Source: Arthrobacter sp. ATA002 (GTDB lineage Bacteria > Actinomycetota > Actinomycetes > Actinomycetales > Micrococcaceae). Taken from it: a stretch of 64,000 nt of DNA. Shown piece after piece: positions 36,092 to 44,601 of the stretch. The stretch lies in NCBI RefSeq assembly GCF_026898095.1, contig NZ_CP114015.1, positions 1,364,001 through 1,428,000 on the forward strand, read 5' to 3'. The position numbers and the translations under genes are program-made. Position 1 is the first letter of the stretch; every line of letters begins with the position of its first letter. Below the pieces are notes generated by a model. The model was given only the letters and a program-made list of their open reading frames with translations, ran no database searches and had not been told where the DNA came from.

Positions 36092-37255
36092 GGACTGCCC
36101 CGGGTTTGCTTGACTCCTAATTTGTGAGCATTCGTTCCTTGCAGCAAGGATGATCAACATGCCCAAGCCTTTCCCCGCTGAGTTCCGCCGCGACGTTAGT
36201 CGCCGTGGCAGGCAAGCATGAAGCCCCGATCTCCCAGATCGCCAAAGACTTCGGAATTTCCGAAGCAACCCTGCACAACTGGCTCAAGAAAGCCGACATT
36301 GAGGACGGCACCCGTCCCAGCGTGACCGAGAAGGAAGCCGCGGAACTCCGAGATGCCAGGAAACGGATCCGCGTGCTGGAACAGGAGAACGAGATCCTGC
36401 GCCGTGCGGCGGCGTTCTTCCCCAGCGAGCTGCCCCAAAATAAACCCAGCCGGTCCATGACCTTGCCGCGGACGGTCTGGGTTTCCCCAAACAGGCCTTC
36501 TACGCGCGGAAGGCGGCGCCCGTCACGGAGCGTGACTGGTCTGATGCGCACCTCATCAACGCCGCTGTCGATGTCCATCGGGACGATCCGGCATTCGGAT
36601 ACGGTTCATCGCCAACGAGATCGAAGATCAGGGTTTCAGTGCCGGAGAGAACCGGGTGGCACGGCTGTGCAGCAGACAGCGGATCTGGTCCGTGTTCGCC
36701 AAGAACGCGGCCTGATCCGCAATGCAGGCCCGCCGGCATGATCACGTCAGGCGGGACTTCACCGCGACGGCGCCGGATCGGTTGTGGCTGACGGACATTA
36801 CCGAGCCCCGGACCGATGAGGCAAGCTTTATGTGTGCGCAATCAAGGATGTTTATTCCAATCGGATCGTGGGGTATTCCATCGATTCCCGGATGAAAGCG
36901 TCGCTGGCTGTTTCGGCTCTGCACAACGCCCGATATCGCTCAGGGAACCGGCAGGAACGGTGGTGCACAGCGACTGCGGTTCTCGATTTTTTCGTACGGA
37001 CGCTGGAAGGCAACAAGCGAAAGGATCTATGGGCGGGTCGGCGCTTGCGCCGATAACGCGGCCATGGAGTCTTTCTTCTCGCTCCTGCAGAAGAATGTCC
37101 TGGATCGCCAGCGCTGGTCCACGAGGGCAGATCTGCGTCTGGCCATTGTGACCTTGATCGAGAAAACGTACCACTGGAAACGCCGTCAGCAGCGGCTTGG
37201 GCGGCTATCCCGGTCGAGTTTGAGGCCGATCAATATCGGCCTCAAAGCGGCCTGA
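36092..37255 (+). mobile_element. IS3-family element A, right end missing
   Basis: The left terminus begins near GGACTGCCCCGGGTTTGCTT (36092). The same end occurs, inverted, at 42851, on a second truncated copy. Coding sequence runs to the NIGLKAA stop at 37253-37255. The usual right-hand inverted repeat is absent: element B begins 9 bp later. The right end was therefore deleted, or lost when B inserted. Confidence 0.8.
36159..37255 (+). pseudogene. IS3-family transposase OrfA/OrfB (degraded)
   Basis: OrfA starts MPKPFPAEFRRDV at ATG 36159 with AGGA upstream and is shifted by one extra base near 36196. It continues as AVAGKHEAPISQIAKDFGIS (helix-turn-helix) and the leucine-zipper-like RKRIRVLEQENEILRRAAAF. 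OrfB pieces in all three frames give the DDE integrase core (LTDITE, YVCAIKDVYSNRIVGYSIDS, ACADNAAMESFFSLLQKNVL). At least five frame changes occur in 1.1 kb, several outside homopolymers, so this copy is probably truly inactive. Confidence 0.8.
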
Positions 37256-37314
37256 GAACACTATGAACCGTCCCGAGTTTGATGCCGCTATCTTCTTTGA
37301 GAAAGATAGTGACT

Positions 37315-37607
37315 ATGCCCAAGCAGTTCCCGCCCGAAGTCCGTGACCGTGCAGTGCGCATGACCTTGGATCGATTGTCCGAATACCAGTCTGTCTATGC
37401 TGCCTGCAAGGCACTGGCACCAAAGCTCGGAGTCGGCCCTGAATCGCTACGCCGCTGGGTTGTCCAGGGAAGACCGGACCAAGCACTGATGAGCTGGAGG
37501 AGATCAAGCGGCTCCGGGCTGAAGTGCGGGACTTGAAAGAGTCGAACGAGATCCTCAAGCAGGCATCGTTTTTCTTCGCGAGGGAACTCGACCCTCGCCG
37601 CCGCTGA
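37315..37607 (+). CDS. IS3-family transposase OrfA of element B (one frameshift)
   Basis: Starts MPKQFPPEVRDRAVRMTLDR at ATG 37315: a helix-turn-helix domain (YAACKALAPKLGVGPESLRR) followed by the leucine-zipper region TDELEEIKRLRAEVRDLKES and ending FFFARELDPRRR at TGA 37605-37607. The frame changes once between VVQG and TDELEE (about 37465-37485), by one lost base. About 97 aa after correction. Confidence 0.82.
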
Positions 37608-38583
37608 TCTGTCGATTCATCGACGAAATGCGCGCTGAAGGTTATGCGGTCGAGTCGATCTGTGCCGTCCTGCGGGAGCAGGGCGTGCAGGTCGCCGCAC
37701 GAACCTACCGGGCGTGGAAGAAACGCCTGCCAGCCCAGCGCACCATCGAAGACGCCCGCATCACCGACGCGCTCCGCAGTTTGAAAGTCCCCGATGCGAA
37801 AGGGCGTCCCCGGCCCGAGATCATCTACGCGAGGCGGAAAATGACGCAGTGGCTGCGCCGGCACGGGTTCCCGGAAGCCTCCAAACACACCGTGGACCGG
37901 ATCATGCGCGAAGAGGGTATGAACGGCCTGATCAGAGGCCGCAAGACCCGCACCACCATCCCCAGCAAGGACGGCCGCCGCGCCGGCGACCTGCTGAACC
38001 GGGACTTCACCGCTCCGGCCCCGAACCGGATCTGGGTCACCGATTTCACCTACGTCCCGGTCTACTCCGGATTCGTCTACGTCGCCCTGGTCATCGACCT
38101 GTACTCCCGGGCGATCGTCGGCTGGGAAACCTCCACCGTCAAGGACACCGCGTTCGTCGAACACTGCCTGCGGATGGCCCTGTGGCGACGCGAACACACC
38201 AGGCGACCGGCACCGGCGGGACTGATCCATCATTCAGATGCCGGCAGCCAATACACCTCGATCCGTTATACGGACACCCTGGCCCTGGAGGGCCTTCAGC
38301 CCTCCATTGGCAGCGTGGGTAATGCATATTACAATGCAGCCGCCGAGACCGTGATGGGGCTGTTCAAGAACGAGGCCGTCGCGAAGGATTCACCGTTCCG
38401 CAGCGGGGCGCTGAAGACCGAAACCGACGTAATGGAGATCGTCTTCGAGTGGGTCCACTTGTACAACAATGAACGCCTGCATTCCGCCCTGGATCACCAG
38501 ACGCCAGAGGAATATGAGCAGGCATATTATGATCTACAACCGGCCCGTTACCCGACGACGCCGCCAACAAACAGGCGGCATGA
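37604..38583 (+). CDS. IS3-family transposase OrfB of element B (one frameshift near the end)
   Basis: The DDE transposase catalytic subunit reads LICRFIDEMRAEGYAVESIC at its beginning, overlapping the OrfA stop by 4 bp as in IS3 elements that use -1 frameshifting. The rve core shows NRIWVTDFTYVPVYSGFVYV (first Asp), HHSDAGSQYTSIRY (second Asp) and NAAAETVMGLFKNE (Glu). The natural end is PGPLPDDAANKQAA with TGA 38581-38583, reached by restoring one C near 38539-38541. Without that base the frame runs on into the neighbouring PP-loop gene. Confidence 0.87.
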
Positions 38584-38626
38584 TTCCCGGGACGGTTCAG
38601 CCGCGCAGTGGTGTGTATATGTGTTT

Positions 38627-38674
38627 CATGATTGGAGAATTTTTCCCTCTCTCCATTTTGGAAACGAAACTCAC
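38627..38674 (+). promoter_or_regulatory. Upstream element shared by both PP-loop genes (copy 1)
   Basis: CATGATT (38627-38633) and CGAAACTCAC (38665-38674), separated by 31 bp, recur as CATGATT and CGAAACTCAC at 42953-43001 with 32 bp between. The intervening GAATTT and TCCATT blocks are also similar. It begins 28 bp outside the end of element B. It could be promoter or leader inherited by duplication. Confidence 0.5.
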
Positions 38675-38740
38675 ACAAAGACCGATTTATGGCACGGCGC
38701 TCATCGCGCTGCTATACGGGATAGCGGATACGATTGTCCT

Positions 38741-40051
38741 ATGCGTATCAGTCTCTCCCAAACCACAAACAGGCTCGCTCTCACCGCGGAGCTCTCCGAC
38801 GATGACCGTGCTCTGGCAGGCAAAGCGCGGTTAGCCCGAAGAACCGCCACCTTCAATCTGCCCGAGGAGTACAACTGGGAGCTGACCCACCCAGACCTTC
38901 TGGCTCTTGCTGGATTGATTACTTTCTACCCATGGATCGGTAATACGCTCGATCTTCCATTTCCGGTGAGCCGAGTATTCGCGGAGACCGTAAACGCTGT
39001 TACGAATATCAGCCTCCCCAACTACTCTGCTCACATTCCGAAACGCGTCACCGGGCCAGGCTCCCGTCCCGGCTTATCCTTCTCTGCCGGAGTGGATTCC
39101 ATGGCCGCTTTGGCACTGATGCCCGATGACACCGCCCCTGTCTTCACCCTCCGTGCACCCGCGCCAGACGGTGCCCACAGCCTCTACAAGGCGGACGTGG
39201 CGCTGTATGCCATCTCCGAGATGGCCAAAGCCGGCAAGCACGTCCATATCGTAGAATCTGACCATGAGTGGGTGCGCGACCCTGTTGGTTTTGCAGTCGA
39301 CCCAGCCCCGGCCGTCCCACTGATCCTCGTAGCGGACAAGCTAAACCTCGATTCAATCGCCTTTGGCACCATAGCCGAGTCCTCCTACGCCACAGGCAAG
39401 GGAAAATGGACCGAGTATAAGGACCGCGTTGTTTACCACCGGTGGCGGGATCTCTTCGAAGCAGTCGGATTGGGCTCATACAACGTCACAGCCGGAATCA
39501 GTGAGATAGGCACGTCATCCATCGTCCGCACAAGCAAATTTGGGTATCTCGCCCAGTCCTGTATCCGCGGCATCCCTGGCCGTCCCTGCCTAGCCTGCGC
39601 CAAGTGCTTCCGCAAATCACTGATAACAGCCTCACTGTCCGGAGAGTGGCCAGACAAGGCCCAAGTATCTCGGATGATGGCTTACCGCACCGTTAAGGCT
39701 TTCCTCGAACCAGCACCCATCCGATTCGAAATCATCCTCGCCTCTGGGATGGCGTCCTACGACGGCGACGATCCCCTCCTCCTGGCCCTGCAGTCAAGGG
39801 TGGGTGCGAAGGAACACGATGTCTCGTTCACTCATAGTTGGTATCCTCCAGCCATGGACCTTATCCCGGCACGGTACCGTGAATCCAGTATCAAAGCAGC
39901 GAACCGGTATCTCCCCAAAATGACATCCAAGCAGATCGAAGACTTCCGCTCCTTCGATAACTCCTCCTTAATCGAGTCCAAGAAGGACGATGTTGAACAG
40001 TTCCGGGCCATCTTGGACATCAATGCAAAGCGGCCCGAGACCACCAAATAG
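38741..40051 (+). CDS. QueC-like PP-loop ATPase paralogue 1 (SAGVDS variant)
   Basis: 436 aa. The start ATG 38741 aligns exactly with the start of paralogue 2; the reading frame is open further upstream only because of a lost base in the transposase. The PP-loop reads S115-A-G-V-D-S120, with Ala for the second Gly of the usual SGGxDS, so ATP use may be altered. Cys274, 283, 286 and 289 form C-x8-C-x2-C-x2-C followed by FRKS, as in the zinc site of QueC-type enzymes. PP-loop enzymes adenylate a carbonyl and replace its oxygen with nitrogen or sulfur; some act on sugars in surface-polysaccharide loci. Substrate unknown. A hairpin follows at 40090. Confidence 0.72.
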   Translation: MRISLSQTTNRLALTAELSDDDRALAGKARLARRTATFNLPEEYNWELTHPDLLALAGLITFYPWIGNTLDLPFPVSRVFAETVNAVTNISLPNYSAHIPKRVTGPGSRPGLSFSAGVDSMAALALMPDDTAPVFTLRAPAPDGAHSLYKADVALYAISEMAKAGKHVHIVESDHEWVRDPVGFAVDPAPAVPLILVADKLNLDSIAFGTIAESSYATGKGKWTEYKDRVVYHRWRDLFEAVGLGSYNVTAGISEIGTSSIVRTSKFGYLAQSCIRGIPGRPCLACAKCFRKSLITASLSGEWPDKAQVSRMMAYRTVKAFLEPAPIRFEIILASGMASYDGDDPLLLALQSRVGAKEHDVSFTHSWYPPAMDLIPARYRESSIKAANRYLPKMTSKQIEDFRSFDNSSLIESKKDDVEQFRAILDINAKRPETTK

Positions 40052-40089
40052 AGGCCCATGTGTCTTGGCCGCATCGCGTCCCTCCCGGA

Positions 40090-40113
40090 GGCAAAGCCAG
40101 TACAGGCTTTGCC
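40090..40113 (+). terminator. Hairpin after PP-loop gene 1
   Basis: A perfect 9-bp stem (40090-40098 with 40105-40113) on a 6-base loop, 38 bp after the stop. No T-run. Confidence 0.5.
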
Positions 40114-40142
40114 CCCGTCAGCAGTCCGAGTGTTAGCGGTCA

Positions 40143-40640
40143 TGGAAAACTGCCCATAGACGGTCAGCAAAACTGCCTACCGGAGGCCATGAGATCTGCC
40201 CACTTCCTTACTGAACCGACCGCGTCTTGAGCGGTGGGAGCCTCTTCCCGGGGTTTGGTGAAGGTGTCTAAGCGCACCAATAACGAACAAGGAAGAGGCC
40301 CTTATATGAAGTCTGACGGAGAAATCATGGAAATCCTTGCTGCCTACGATCTGACCGGATCGTTGCGGACCACCGCGGAGCTCAGGGGCTGCTTACACCA
40401 CACCGTTGCCAAACACGTCGCCGCCCGGGACGTTGGCCGGCCGATTGCTGAACCCGATGCCCGCAGCCGGGTCACCGATCCGTTCCTGTCCAAAATCGAG
40501 GAATGGATCGAGGGATCAAAGGGCCGGATCCGCGCGGATAAAGCCCACGAGAAACGCCGCGAACACACACGGCGCGGTCTGGTCCCGCAACGGGATCACG
40601 ATGCGGAAGCAGGAAAACGCGAGCCAGGCCACGAATAGGA
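40143..40640 (+). mobile_element. IS21-family left-end fragment (istA 5' part)
   Basis: Starts near TGGAAAACTGCCCATAGACG, with a second similar block (AAAACTGCC) 19 bp on, as in the repeated terminal sites of IS21. ATG 40306 opens MKSDGEIMEILAAYDLTGSL, continuing with the IstA helix-turn-helix HHTVAKHVAARDVG and FLSKIEEWIEGSKGRIRADK. The match stops at about 40560-40590; the rest of istA, istB and the right end are missing. Confidence 0.75.
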
Positions 40641-40781
40641 AACGGTTTGGCCGCCAAGCGGATGCGCGTTCAAACGCACCACCATCCCCTCGGACCCGGA
40701 TAAGGTCTTCGCGGACCTCACCGGCCGGGACTTCACCTCAGATACTCCCCCCGCACTGAGCTCGTCGGGGACATCACCTAC
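40635..40781 (+). mobile_element. Fragment of an IS related to element C
   Basis: About 147 bp resembling 41373-41520 of element C (CGTTCAAACGCACCACCATC, GGGACTTCACCTCAGATAC, CGTCGGGGACATCA) with scattered differences. It abuts the left terminus of element C exactly, so element C lies next to a remnant of a sibling element. Confidence 0.75.
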
Positions 40782-40821
40782 TGAGGTGTACTACTGATGT
40801 GAGACATAGTTTGAAAGGATT

Positions 40822-41111
40822 GTGTCTTCCCGCTCTACATATTCCGATGAGTTCAAGTCCGACGCCGTTAATCTCGTCATTTCCTCTGGCCGTTCACCCG
40901 GCTCGGTAGCTCCCGAGCTGGGTATCTCCGTGACCGCACTGAAGCGGTGGGTGCAGTTGCATCGGGAAGGCGAAACCAGGGCTAACGGCCAGCCCGATGA
41001 TCCGGCGGAACCCGCGAAATACAAGGCGTTGGAGGCACGGCCGCGGGAAGTCGAAAGGGAGAATGATTTCCTAAAAAAGTGTCGGCGTTCTTCGCCAAAG
41101 AACAACGGTAG
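40822..41111 (+). CDS. IS3-family transposase OrfA of element C (one frameshift)
   Basis: GTG 40822 with AAAGGA upstream opens MSSRSTYSDEFKSDAVNLVI, then a helix-turn-helix (RSPGSVAPELGISVTALKRW) and a heptad region (KALEARPREVERENDFLKK). The expected end KVSAFFAKEQR with TAG at 41109-41111 is reached if the A6 run at 41073-41078 is A7. As written the frame runs on to 41142 with a random tail. Confidence 0.78.
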
Positions 41112-41118
41112 AAACCCT

Positions 41119-41995
41119 CTAACGGCTTGTTCAGGAGAATAACGCCGAATTTCCTCTCACCTGGATGTGCTCCCGACTGGGCATCCCCGGGCTTCGTATT
41201 ACCGCTGGTTAGACCAGAAGGAATCGGTGACCGCTGCTCGGCACCGGGAGCTGACAGAGCAGGTCAAGACCATGTTCGATTCCTCGGACGGGATCCTCAG
41301 CCACCGCATGGTGCATACCAAACTCGCCGCCGCCGGCGTGGAGGTTTCCGGGGCACAGTGGCCGCGATCATGGCCGAAAACGGTTGGCCCGCCAAGCGGA
41401 TGCCCGCGTTCAAACGCACCACCATCCCCTCGGACCCTGATGAGGTCTTCGCGGACTTCATCGGCCGGGACTTCACCTCAGATACCCCCGGCACGAAGCT
41501 CGTCGGGGACATCACTGACCTCCGTACCGGGGAAGGTTGGATGTATCTGGCCACTGTCATCGATTTGCACCCGGATGGTCGTTGGCTGGGCGATGGTCGA
41601 TCACATGCGCGCCTCCCTGGTCACCGGGGCGCTGGCGCTGTCCCGGGACCGGGGGCATTTGGCCCCAGATGCGATTTTTCACAGCGACCGCGGAGCTCAA
41701 TGTACCTCCCGGGAAATGGGTGCCTGGTCCACCGGCAACGGTGTTCGTCAGTCCATGGATGCCACCGGTCTGCTGGGACAATGCCGTCGCCGAGTCAGTG
41801 TTTCGTCGCTGAAGAACGAGTTCTACCACCACCACAACTTCGCCCACACGCCAGGACGGCTGCCGGGCGACCGTGCGATATATCGAGGTCTTCTACAACC
41901 GCTGGCGGCCCCACACTAACAATGCTGGGCTGCTGCTGGCCACCGCGATGGCCAGCTTCACCACCACACAGCAGCCGCTGCCCGCGGCCGCCTAA
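41119..41995 (+). CDS. IS3-family transposase OrfB of element C (frameshifted)
   Basis: Conserved pieces occur in succession but in changing frames: RLVQENNAEFPLTWMCSRLG, then SYYRWLDQKESVTAARHREL, AAIMAENGWPAKRMPAFKRT, DFTSDTPGTKLVGDITDLRT (first Asp), DAIFHSDRGAQ (second Asp), SLKNEFYHHHNFA (after the Glu) and the terminus TTTQQPLPAAA (TAA 41993-41995). Changes lie near 41190, 41355, 41570 and 41850. At least the first is a lost C in a C-run, so the element may be intact in reality. The start is not certain. Confidence 0.72.
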
Positions 41996-42040
41996 CCCAG
42001 AAAAAACTAACCGACTGTCTCACATCCTTGACACACCTCA

Positions 42041-42444
42041 GACCAGCCGGTTGGCCGGGCCCAGCGGAGCGTATTCCGGCCGGATCGCTGCAACCTTCGC
42101 CCGGAACAGCGACGCCGACCCGGCCCAGCCCACCCGCTCCGCGAGTGCTGCGGCCGGCATCGTCGGCGTCTTCACCAACAGCTCCCGCACTCTGGGAGCA
42201 AACGCATCAAAACTCGAAACGCCGGACGCCCGATGGTACTTCGGTGCCCGGTCCGACTCCAGTGCCCGGTCCACCGTTCCGCGGGAAACCCCCACGATCC
42301 TGCCGATCTCACGCTTCGCGTGCTTGACCGTTGCAAACAGGTGACGTATCTCCGCCCAATTATCCAAGTTGATCACCTTCCATAATGGTCGGTGGCGCTG
42401 TTTTCAGTTGGCGTTTCTGACCCTATCTTCGGTTGGCGTTAACA
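42041..42444 (-). mobile_element. Second IS21-family left-end fragment, cut by element C
   Basis: On the minus strand it begins with TGTTAACGCC (42444) and repeats AACGCCAAC, the usual IS21 terminal sites. The istA fragment MINLDNWAEIRHLFATVKHA (ATG 42376) follows, with an HTH (REIGRIVGVSRGTVDRALES) and PTMPAAALAERVGW. It ends abruptly at the right terminus of element C. It differs in sequence from the istA piece at 40306. Confidence 0.78.
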
Positions 42445-42465
42445 GCCGCGACGGGAATAATACCG

Positions 42466-42851
42466 TCCGCGGCAAGGTCATGGACCGGCCGGGTTTATTT
42501 TGGGCGCAGCCCGCGGGGGAAGAACGCCGCCGCACGGCGCAGGATCTCGTTCTCCTGCTCCAGCACACGGATCCGTTTCCTAGCGTCCCGGAGTTCCGCG
42601 GCTTCCTTCTCCGTCACGCCGGGACGGGCACCTTCCTCGACGTCGGCTTTCTTGAGCCAGTTGTGCAGGGTTGCTTCGGAAATTCCGAAGTCTTTGGCGA
42701 TCTGGGAGATCGGGGCTTCATGCTTGCGTGCCACAGCGACTACGTACGTCGCGGCGGAACTCAGCGGGGAAAGACTTGGGTATATTGATCATCCTTGCTG
42801 CAAGGAACGAATCCTCACAAATCAGGAGTCAAGCAAACCCGGCGCAGCCCC
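42466..42851 (-). mobile_element. Truncated inverted copy of IS element A (orfA only)
   Basis: About 386 bp matching 36092-36476 on the opposite strand, with scattered substitutions. It carries orfA (RKHEAPISQIAKDFGISEAT, then RKRIRVLEQENEILRRAAAF), again shifted at the same place after RRDV, here by four bases (ACGTACGT). It stops at the GACGGT that corresponds to 36476. It stands in opposite orientation to element A, 5.2 kb away. From 42852 to 43114 no gene is seen. Confidence 0.8.
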
Positions 42852-42952
42852 TTCTCTGGTTTGCAGTATCCTTGACGACCTCCATGAGCAGGTGTCCATT
42901 TTCTGGCCCTGACGGACTTGGCAATGACCTGCTTGGGTGAGTGTCTGCGTGC

Positions 42953-43001
42953 CATGATTCGTGAATTTCCTCCTGTGTCCATTCTCGAACACGAAACTCA
43001 C
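42953..43001 (+). promoter_or_regulatory. Upstream element shared by both PP-loop genes (copy 2)
   Basis: CATGATT (42953-42959) and CGAAACTCAC (42992-43001) with 32 bp between, matching the copy at 38627. It is 113 bp before its gene, against 66 bp in copy 1. Confidence 0.5.
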
Positions 43002-43114
43002 GTAAAACCGGACTACCTATAGTGGCCCATGCCAACTGGACTCCTACACGGGGATCCCGCTCACCTATCGCACGCGTTCACCACGTCCGTGAGAGTTGCA
43101 GCTAGGATAACTAA

Positions 43115-44425
43115 ATGCACATCGATATGACACAGATAGACGCTGACATGACTATGAGTGTCAAATTGGCGGAGGATGACCGAGAGTCGGCAGGAAAGGC
43201 TACACTCGCGCGCAAGACGGTGACGTTCAACCTTCCTAAAGGGTTCAATAAGCAAAGCGTGCACCCTGATCTTCTGGCCCTCGCCGGGCTGATCACTTTC
43301 TATCCATGGATTGGAAAGCGTCTGGATTTATCCTTTGCCGTGAGCCAAGGATTCGCAGACACAGTCAAGGCAGCATCGAAGATCGAAATTGCCAACGTAT
43401 CAGATCGCATCCAGAAGCGCACGACAGGAGAAAACGCGCGACCGGGCTTGGCTTTCTCCGGAGGAGTCGATTCAATCGCTGCTCTCGCGATCATGCCCGA
43501 GAACACCGTTCCGGTCTTCTCTTGCAGAACCGCGCCGCCCAATGGCGGGCGCACCCTCTACAAAGCGGACGCCCCGCTGCACGCCATCAAAGAAATGAAT
43601 GCCGCCGGCAAGGACACCTTCCTCGTCGAATCAGACCTGGAGTGGGTCCGTGAGCCTGTCGGTTTCGCGATAGACCCTTCTCCGGCGGTACCTTTGCTTC
43701 TCCTGGCCGATTTGTTCGAACTAGACGCAATTGGTTTTGGCACAATTGCAGAGGCGGCCTACCGTACGGGTGGCGCCGCCTTCCTCGATTACTCCAAGCG
43801 CGGGGTGTTCACACAGTGGCAAACCATCTTCCATAGTGTTGGCATCGACTACTACAACTGTGTCGCCGGGCTCAGCGAGATGTGCACGACGTCAATTGCA
43901 CTCCAATCCGAGTTTGGTCACCTCGCGCAGTCATGTGTTCGAGGTCTTGCGGGTAAACCCTGCATGAGCTGCGTGAAGTGCTTCCGGAAGTCGCTTATCG
44001 AGGCCTCAATGTCCGGCAACTGGCCGTCCGAGTCCGAGGTGAGTCGGATGATGGCCAACCGGGCCATCCGCAACTACCTCTCCGATGCCCCTATCCGTCT
44101 CGAAATAATACTTGCCGCAGCGATGATGAATTATGCCGGTAGGGATCCACTGCTGCTGGCACTGCAAAAGCGGGTGGCGCCGAAAACATGGAATGTGTCA
44201 TTCACCCAGGGCTGGTACGGACCGTCACTACAGACTATGGTCCCTCAGAAGTATCGGCAGGAAACCACGGACCGGATGCTGAATTACATTCCTCAAATGA
44301 CAGGCGAACAGGAAGAGGCGTTCCGTAGTTTCGAGATCGGACCCGTAATGGCTGCAAAGAACAGGGAAGTGGAAGAATTCCTCGCAATTCTAGAAGCCAA
44401 CGCATCTCCCACGGTTGTTGGGTAG
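43115..44425 (+). CDS. QueC-like PP-loop ATPase paralogue 2
   Basis: 436 aa, exactly the same length as paralogue 1 and alignable without gaps, with more than half the residues identical by eye. The canonical PP-loop S115-G-G-V-D-S120 is intact. Cys274, 283, 286 and 289 (C-x8-C-x2-C-x2-C, then FRKS) suggest a QueC-type zinc site. Another conserved block is HPDLLALAGLITFYPWIGKR near residue 50. AGGA stands seven bases before ATG 43115. It leads into the polysaccharide-type genes. A role in modifying a sugar or nucleotide by amidation is an inference from the fold and context; the substrate is unknown. Confidence 0.75.
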   Translation: MHIDMTQIDADMTMSVKLAEDDRESAGKATLARKTVTFNLPKGFNKQSVHPDLLALAGLITFYPWIGKRLDLSFAVSQGFADTVKAASKIEIANVSDRIQKRTTGENARPGLAFSGGVDSIAALAIMPENTVPVFSCRTAPPNGGRTLYKADAPLHAIKEMNAAGKDTFLVESDLEWVREPVGFAIDPSPAVPLLLLADLFELDAIGFGTIAEAAYRTGGAAFLDYSKRGVFTQWQTIFHSVGIDYYNCVAGLSEMCTTSIALQSEFGHLAQSCVRGLAGKPCMSCVKCFRKSLIEASMSGNWPSESEVSRMMANRAIRNYLSDAPIRLEIILAAAMMNYAGRDPLLLALQKRVAPKTWNVSFTQGWYGPSLQTMVPQKYRQETTDRMLNYIPQMTGEQEEAFRSFEIGPVMAAKNREVEEFLAILEANASPTVVG

Positions 44426-44601
44426 ATGCAATGCCTCGGGTTTCTGTCCCGACAAGTGTCACCGATTTCCTGGCTGAGCATTGCATCTCCATATAGGCGC
44501 ATCGGGCCGATAGAGAGCAGAACCATACTCAGTTGCATGTAGGGACCATCAGCGTGTATACGATGTATTTACCACCAACTATCCACGGGAGTGTATAGCC
44601 C

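Larger units (their letters stand above)
37264..38599 (+). mobile_element. IS3-family element B, complete with inverted repeats
   Basis: The termini are TGAACCGTCCCG at 37264-37275 and its complement at 38588-38599. Over 25 bp the two ends match at 21 positions (mismatches at 13, 15, 16 and 18). Length is 1336 bp with TG...CA ends, typical of IS3. No target-site duplication is seen in the flanks (CTA left, GCC right), suggesting rearrangement after insertion. Confidence 0.88.
40782..42040 (+). mobile_element. IS3-family element C with inverted repeats
   Basis: The left end TGAGGTGT (40782) plus GATGTGAGACA is mirrored at the right end (ACACCTCA ending at 42040, TGTCTCACATC before it). Length 1259 bp, with OrfA and OrfB in overlapping frames. 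On the right it abuts an IS21-type istA fragment, which it appears to interrupt. Confidence 0.85.

Noticed and set aside
41073..41079. A-AAA-AAG slippery heptamer as programmed -1 frameshift site in IS3 element C
   Set aside because: The -1 frame ends after KKVSAFFAKEQR at 41111 rather than entering OrfB; a missing A in the run explains the sequence better.
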